Source of the DNA: Pseudomonadota bacterium
Lineage (GTDB): Bacteria; Pseudomonadota; Alphaproteobacteria; Rhizobiales; Beijerinckiaceae
DNA length: 5,073 nt
NCBI GenBank assembly: GCA_021812505.1
Contig: JAKANG010000164.1
Span: 1 to 5,073 of the forward strand
Direction: 5' to 3'
In this document: positions 1-5,073 of the stretch, piece by piece
Position numbering within the stretch: position 1 is the stretch's first letter
Layout: the number at the start of each line of letters is the position of its first letter
Made by a program: the position numbers and the translations under genes
Notes under the pieces: model-generated
Databases searched by the model: none
What the model was told of the DNA's origin: nothing
The model's input: only the letters and a program-made list of their open reading frames with translations

Positions 1-2545
<2,545 letters not shown>

Positions 2546-2585
2546 CGCGCCGGACTATGCCACGGATGCGGGCCAAAGCGAAAGG

Positions 2586-4076
2586 CTAGGCCGGAGTCCA
2601 CACCTCGGGCAGGAGCCGTCGGGCGATCTTGCCGTTTTTCGTGCGCGGCAATTCGGCGATAAAAACATATCTTTTCGGGGTCTTGTACGCGGCGAGATGT
2701 TCGGCGCAATGGCGCTGGAGCGCGGCCTCGTCTTGCGCCGCGCCCGGCGCCGGGACGACATAGGCGCAGATGACGGAGACATCCTCGCGGACCTTGCGCT
2801 CGGCGACCGCGACATCGGCCACGCCCGGCGCATGGCTCAGAATGGCTTCGACCTCGGCCGGCGAGACGCGATAGCCCGAAGCGTTCATCAGATCGTCGGC
2901 GCGGCCGTGCAGCCAGACATAGCCGTCGGCGTCGAATTCCGCGACATCGCCGCCCGTGAACCATTCGCCGCGAAAAACCTCGCGCTCGGCCTCCGGCCGG
3001 CGCCAGTAGGAGAGCATCAGGCCGGGATCGGATCGATGAACGGCGATCAGCCCGCTCTGGCCTGCGGCGAGCGGCTCCTCGCCGCCCTGGATCGGCAGGA
3101 TGGCGACGCGCCGGCCCGGCTGGGGCTTGCCGGGCGAGCCGGGGCGGGTCGGGATCGTCGGGCCGCTCGAAATATAGGTCGAAATCTCGCTCATCCCGAG
3201 CGCCTCATAGAGCGGCTTGCCCGTCCTTTCCCGCCATCGCGCGAGAAGGGCGGGCGCCAGCGCCTCGCCCGCCGCGACGCCATGCCGCAGGCTCGCCAGA
3301 TTCTCCGCCGTGCAGGACGGCTCGCGCAGCATCTGGCGATAGACGCCGGGCACGGCGGCGAAAATCGTCGCGCCATGTCGCGCGATGAGCCGCGGCCAGA
3401 CGCTCGCGTCGGCGAGCCCATTATACAGCACGGCGCTGGCGCCCCTTGCGAAAGGGTCCATCAGGCCGACGCCGAGCGTGAAGGTCCAGTTGATCGCGCC
3501 CGCATGCAGCATGATGTCTGAGTCGCGCAGGCCGAGCCAATGGTCGAGCATCGGCGCCCGGCCGAGACACACGCGCTGGGCGTGCAGCACGCCCTTCGGC
3601 CGGTCGGAGGTTCCCGACGTGTAGATCAAAAAGGCGGGATCGTCCGACGCCGTGTCGGCAAAGGCGCGCGGCGGAAAGGCCGCGAGGCGGCCGAGCTCGG
3701 CGTCATCGATGAGCTGGGTCCCGTGGACGGTCAGGCCGCCGGAGCAGATCGCGGCCTCCGCGCCCGAATCGGCGGCGAGGAAATCGGCTTCCTCCTGCGT
3801 GAGCAGCGCGGAGGAGGGCAGAGCGACCAGCCCGGCGGCGATCAGCGCGAAAAAGCTCAGGACGTAGGACAAGTCGTTGCTGCGGCGGATCATGACCCGC
3901 GCGCTGGGCGAAAGACCGAGCGACGACAGGCCGGCGGCAAGGCGGCGCACGGCGAGGTCAAATTCCTGGTAGGTCAGCCGCGTCTCGACCGCTCCGTCGG
4001 TGAGGATCATGGCCGTCTTCTCCGCGCGGCGGCGGGCATTGTCGGTGAGGCAAGCGCGGGCGAGATTGAAGGTCAT
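2586..4076 (-). CDS. ANL-superfamily acyl-CoA ligase (AMP-forming), benzoate/medium-chain acyl-CoA ligase-like, substrate unknown
   Basis: This 496-residue cytoplasmic enzyme is expected to activate a carboxylic acid with ATP to an acyl-adenylate and transfer it to CoA. The ANL core motifs are intact: the P-loop YTSGTSDRPKG (residues 152-162), the A5 motif YEALGMSE (290-297), the TGGD aspartate (Asp377), GRADDLMNASGYRVSPAEVE (391-410, hinge and A8 region), and the A10 motif PRTKNGK with adenylation lysine Lys483. The central part, with NWTFTLGVGLMDPF (196-209) and the following segments, reads like benzoate-CoA ligase and ACSM-type medium-chain ligases rather than acetyl-CoA synthetase. Length fits benzoate-CoA ligases, which are slightly longer. 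No carrier domain or ring-cleavage gene is nearby, so aromatic, medium-chain and short-chain acids all remain possible. An in-frame TGA five codons upstream limits the start to this ATG, although no Shine-Dalgarno sequence precedes it. It is probably the first gene of a unit with the permease and pgm. PRTKNGK fits the PX4GK pattern of ligases inactivated by lysine acetylation. Confidence 0.93.
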   Translation of the reverse strand: MTFNLARACLTDNARRRAEKTAMILTDGAVETRLTYQEFDLAVRRLAAGLSSLGLSPSARVMIRRSNDLSYVLSFFALIAAGLVALPSSALLTQEEADFLAADSGAEAAICSGGLTVHGTQLIDDAELGRLAAFPPRAFADTASDDPAFLIYTSGTSDRPKGVLHAQRVCLGRAPMLDHWLGLRDSDIMLHAGAINWTFTLGVGLMDPFARGASAVLYNGLADASVWPRLIARHGATIFAAVPGVYRQMLREPSCTAENLASLRHGVAAGEALAPALLARWRERTGKPLYEALGMSEISTYISSGPTIPTRPGSPGKPQPGRRVAILPIQGGEEPLAAGQSGLIAVHRSDPGLMLSYWRRPEAEREVFRGEWFTGGDVAEFDADGYVWLHGRADDLMNASGYRVSPAEVEAILSHAPGVADVAVAERKVREDVSVICAYVVPAPGAAQDEAALQRHCAEHLAAYKTPKRYVFIAELPRTKNGKIARRLLPEVWTPA

Positions 4077-4159
4077 GGCGTGAAAAAATCAGAGCTTCAT
4101 CGTCCTGTCACCGGATTTCCATAGGCAGGCGCGGTCCCTCGACGACGCAGGAAGCGCCA
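4077..4159. promoter_or_regulatory. Divergent intergenic region, presumed promoters for the ligase and methyltransferase genes
   Basis: This 83-base spacer is the only place where the left-reading ligase gene and the right-reading methyltransferase gene could share a control region, so promoters for both are expected here by position. I found no convincing -35/-10 pair on either strand. On the minus strand a TGACAG-like hexamer (around 4103-4114) lies upstream of an AT-rich patch at 4081-4090, which is only weakly suggestive. The patch includes a run of six A (six T on the minus strand) just before the ligase start. No inverted repeat strong enough to call an operator is visible. Confidence 0.4.
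4149..4154 (+). promoter_or_regulatory. Shine-Dalgarno site of the methyltransferase gene
   Basis: AGGAAG lies 5 bases before the ATG at 4160, a near-consensus ribosome-binding site. It supports this start for the methyltransferase and contrasts with the ligase gene on the other side of the spacer, which has none. Confidence 0.7.
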
Positions 4160-4804
4160 ATGTCCCAGACTATACAAGCTGGAAGCCTGAACGCCCGCCA
4201 GACCTATGAACGCATTGCCGCAATTTACGACGTTCTCGACGCGCCCTATGAGATCGTTTGGAAGCGCGGCCTGAGGCGCCGCATCTTCGAGGGCCTCGGC
4301 GGCGAGATCCTCGACGCCGGTTGCGGAACAGGGCGCAATTTTGTCGCCTTTCCCGACGGCGTCAAGGTTTCCGGCTGCGACGCCAGCGCCGCCATGCTGG
4401 CGCGGGCGCGGGCGCGGGCGGAAAATCTCGGACTTCTGGTCGAATTGCGTCGCTGCGACCTCACCCGGCTCGACTGGCCCGACCACAGGTTCGACGCCAT
4501 TGTCGCTACTTTCGTCTTCGCCTGTATCGAGGATCACGAACAGGCGGCGGCTTTGTCCGAACTGCGGCGGGTGTGCAAGCCCGACGGCGAAATTAGGATC
4601 GTCGATTACCGCCTGTCGCCGCGTCCGCTGGCGCGCGCCCGCCAACGACTGATGTCGGCGTGGCTGCAAGGGACATTCGCTGCGACCTACACGCCGACGA
4701 CCGAGAACCATTTCGACGCGGCGGGTCTGGAGGTGATCGACGAGACCTTCATCCGCGGCGACGACCTCAAAATGATTCGCTTGCGCCCGGGCAAGGCCAG
4801 TTGA
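4160..4804 (+). CDS. Class I SAM-dependent methyltransferase (UbiE / PmtA-like), substrate unknown
   Basis: This 214-residue soluble protein has the Rossmann-type methyltransferase fold. Visible features: an N-terminal helical lid with YERIAAIYDVLDAPYE (residues 16-31); SAM-binding motif I ILDAGCGTGRN (50-60); the acidic residue after strand 2, GCDAS (Asp74), expected to hold the ribose hydroxyls; CDLTRLDWPD (99-108), with Asp100 placed for the adenine; FDAIVATFVFACIED (111-125, motif IV region); and LRRVCKPDGEIRIVD (135-149). Together these place it among UbiE/Methyltransf_11-type enzymes. The YD.....PYE start and overall size also recall Rhodobacter-type phosphatidylethanolamine N-methyltransferases, so a quinone, lipid or other small-molecule substrate is possible; the sequence alone does not decide. 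The start has a good AGGAAG site. It is transcribed divergently from the ligase, and its last 38 bases overlap the convergent GGDEF gene. A short cgcggg triplication at 4401-4418 encodes an Arg-Ala run in the helix after Asp74. Confidence 0.87.
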   Translation: MSQTIQAGSLNARQTYERIAAIYDVLDAPYEIVWKRGLRRRIFEGLGGEILDAGCGTGRNFVAFPDGVKVSGCDASAAMLARARARAENLGLLVELRRCDLTRLDWPDHRFDAIVATFVFACIEDHEQAAALSELRRVCKPDGEIRIVDYRLSPRPLARARQRLMSAWLQGTFAATYTPTTENHFDAAGLEVIDETFIRGDDLKMIRLRPGKAS

Positions 4805-5073
4805 ACGCCGCATGCAAGAACTGTCCGCCGGCGGCTTGACGCCGCGGGCCCTCGGTTCGGTCGCCGGCGCGGCGGATGACGCTGGCGGGGAGAGAATCGG
4901 GAAGGGACATTTCCGCACGGTAAACCGCGACACGATCGCGACCGTCCCGCTTGGCGGCGTAGAGCGCGGCGTCGGCGCGGCGCAGGACCTCGTCGATCGT
5001 CGCCCCCGGCTCGGCGACGGCGACGCCGAAGCTGCATGTCACCCGCAGGGGCGCGCCGTCCAGGTCGATTTCA
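4767..5073 (-). CDS. GGDEF-domain protein (diguanylate cyclase), C-terminal fragment entering from the right edge
   Basis: The last 101 codons of a minus-strand gene are visible; its start lies beyond the right edge. The fragment carries the C-terminal signature of the GGDEF fold: a beta-strand LRVTCSFGVA (residues 9-18 of the visible part), then IDEVLRRADAALYAAKRDGRDRV (26-48), which corresponds to the conserved ADxALYxAKxxGR motif. GGDEF domains join two GTP molecules into cyclic di-GMP. The GG(D/E)EF active-site loop and the RxxD inhibitory site lie outside the window, so activity cannot be judged. A GTG at 5042 is internal to the domain and is not a credible start. About 46 residues without recognisable structure follow the domain; most GGDEF proteins end sooner. 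This tail runs 38 bases into the end of the convergent methyltransferase gene. The sensory or membrane portion, if any, is not visible. Confidence 0.9.
   Translation of the reverse strand, partial: EIDLDGAPLRVTCSFGVAVAEPGATIDEVLRRADAALYAAKRDGRDRVAVYRAEMSLPDSLPASVIRRAGDRTEGPRRQAAGGQFLHAAFNWPCPGASESF

Noticed and set aside
2546..2585. Gap between ligase and permease genes, examined for a terminator or promoter
   Set aside because: The 40 bases contain no stable hairpin, T-run or recognisable promoter hexamers.
3540..4124. Plus-strand open frame of 194 codons opposite the ligase N-terminus, running into the divergent spacer
   Set aside because: Composition is antisense-like, no family motif is present, and the ligase N-terminus on the other strand accounts for the coding bias.
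4401..4418. Tandem cgcggg repeated three times
   Set aside because: It lies in frame within a helix of the methyltransferase and encodes an Ala/Arg run; such short repeats are expected in high-GC coding DNA.
4829..4844. GC hairpin (CGGCG stem, 6-base loop) near the GGDEF tail, considered as a terminator
   Set aside because: The stem is only 5 base pairs, there is no T-run on either side, and it lies inside the GGDEF coding tail.
4097..4933. Minus-strand open frame of 278 codons across the methyltransferase gene
   Set aside because: It is antisense to the SAM-binding motifs and overlaps the GGDEF domain in another frame; both of those have clear family signatures while this one has none.

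Overview
The window looks like chromosomal DNA of a high-GC alphaproteobacterium, most likely in the Rhizobiales/Hyphomicrobiales. This rests on the strong G/C bias at third codon positions, the dense packing, and the character of the proteins (a PGM1-like phosphoglucomutase, an AmpG-type permease, a benzoate/medium-chain-type acyl-CoA ligase). No rRNA, tRNA or marker gene fixes the taxon, so the placement is an inference.

Layout: five protein genes fill nearly the whole window. Three lie head-to-tail on the minus strand and read right to left. An ANL-superfamily acyl-CoA ligase (4076 to 2586) is followed after 40 bases by an AmpG-like MFS permease (2545 to 1247). After a further 26 bases comes phosphoglucomutase (1220 leftwards, running off the left edge with its C-terminal domain missing). 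The short gaps suggest one transcription unit starting in the 83-base divergent spacer 4077-4159. On the other side of that spacer a small class I SAM-dependent methyltransferase (4160-4804) reads rightwards. A GGDEF (diguanylate cyclase) gene enters from the right edge on the minus strand, and its tail overlaps the methyltransferase tail convergently by 38 bases.

Function: the minus-strand genes are housekeeping or metabolic. Phosphoglucomutase links glucose-6-phosphate to glucose-1-phosphate for glycogen and envelope sugars. The AmpG-like protein probably imports muropeptides for peptidoglycan recycling. The ligase activates an unidentified carboxylic acid to its CoA thioester. A shared role in envelope or carbon metabolism is possible but not shown. 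The methyltransferase substrate is unknown, and the GGDEF protein would make cyclic di-GMP.

There is no mobile element, CRISPR array, RNA gene or phage material, and I see no convincing previously undescribed system. No stretch over 300 bases lacks a gene. The points worth a second look are modest: the gene grouping, the convergent overlap, a tiny stop-terminated leader before the ligase, one unusual phosphoglucomutase residue, and a short AmpG-like protein.
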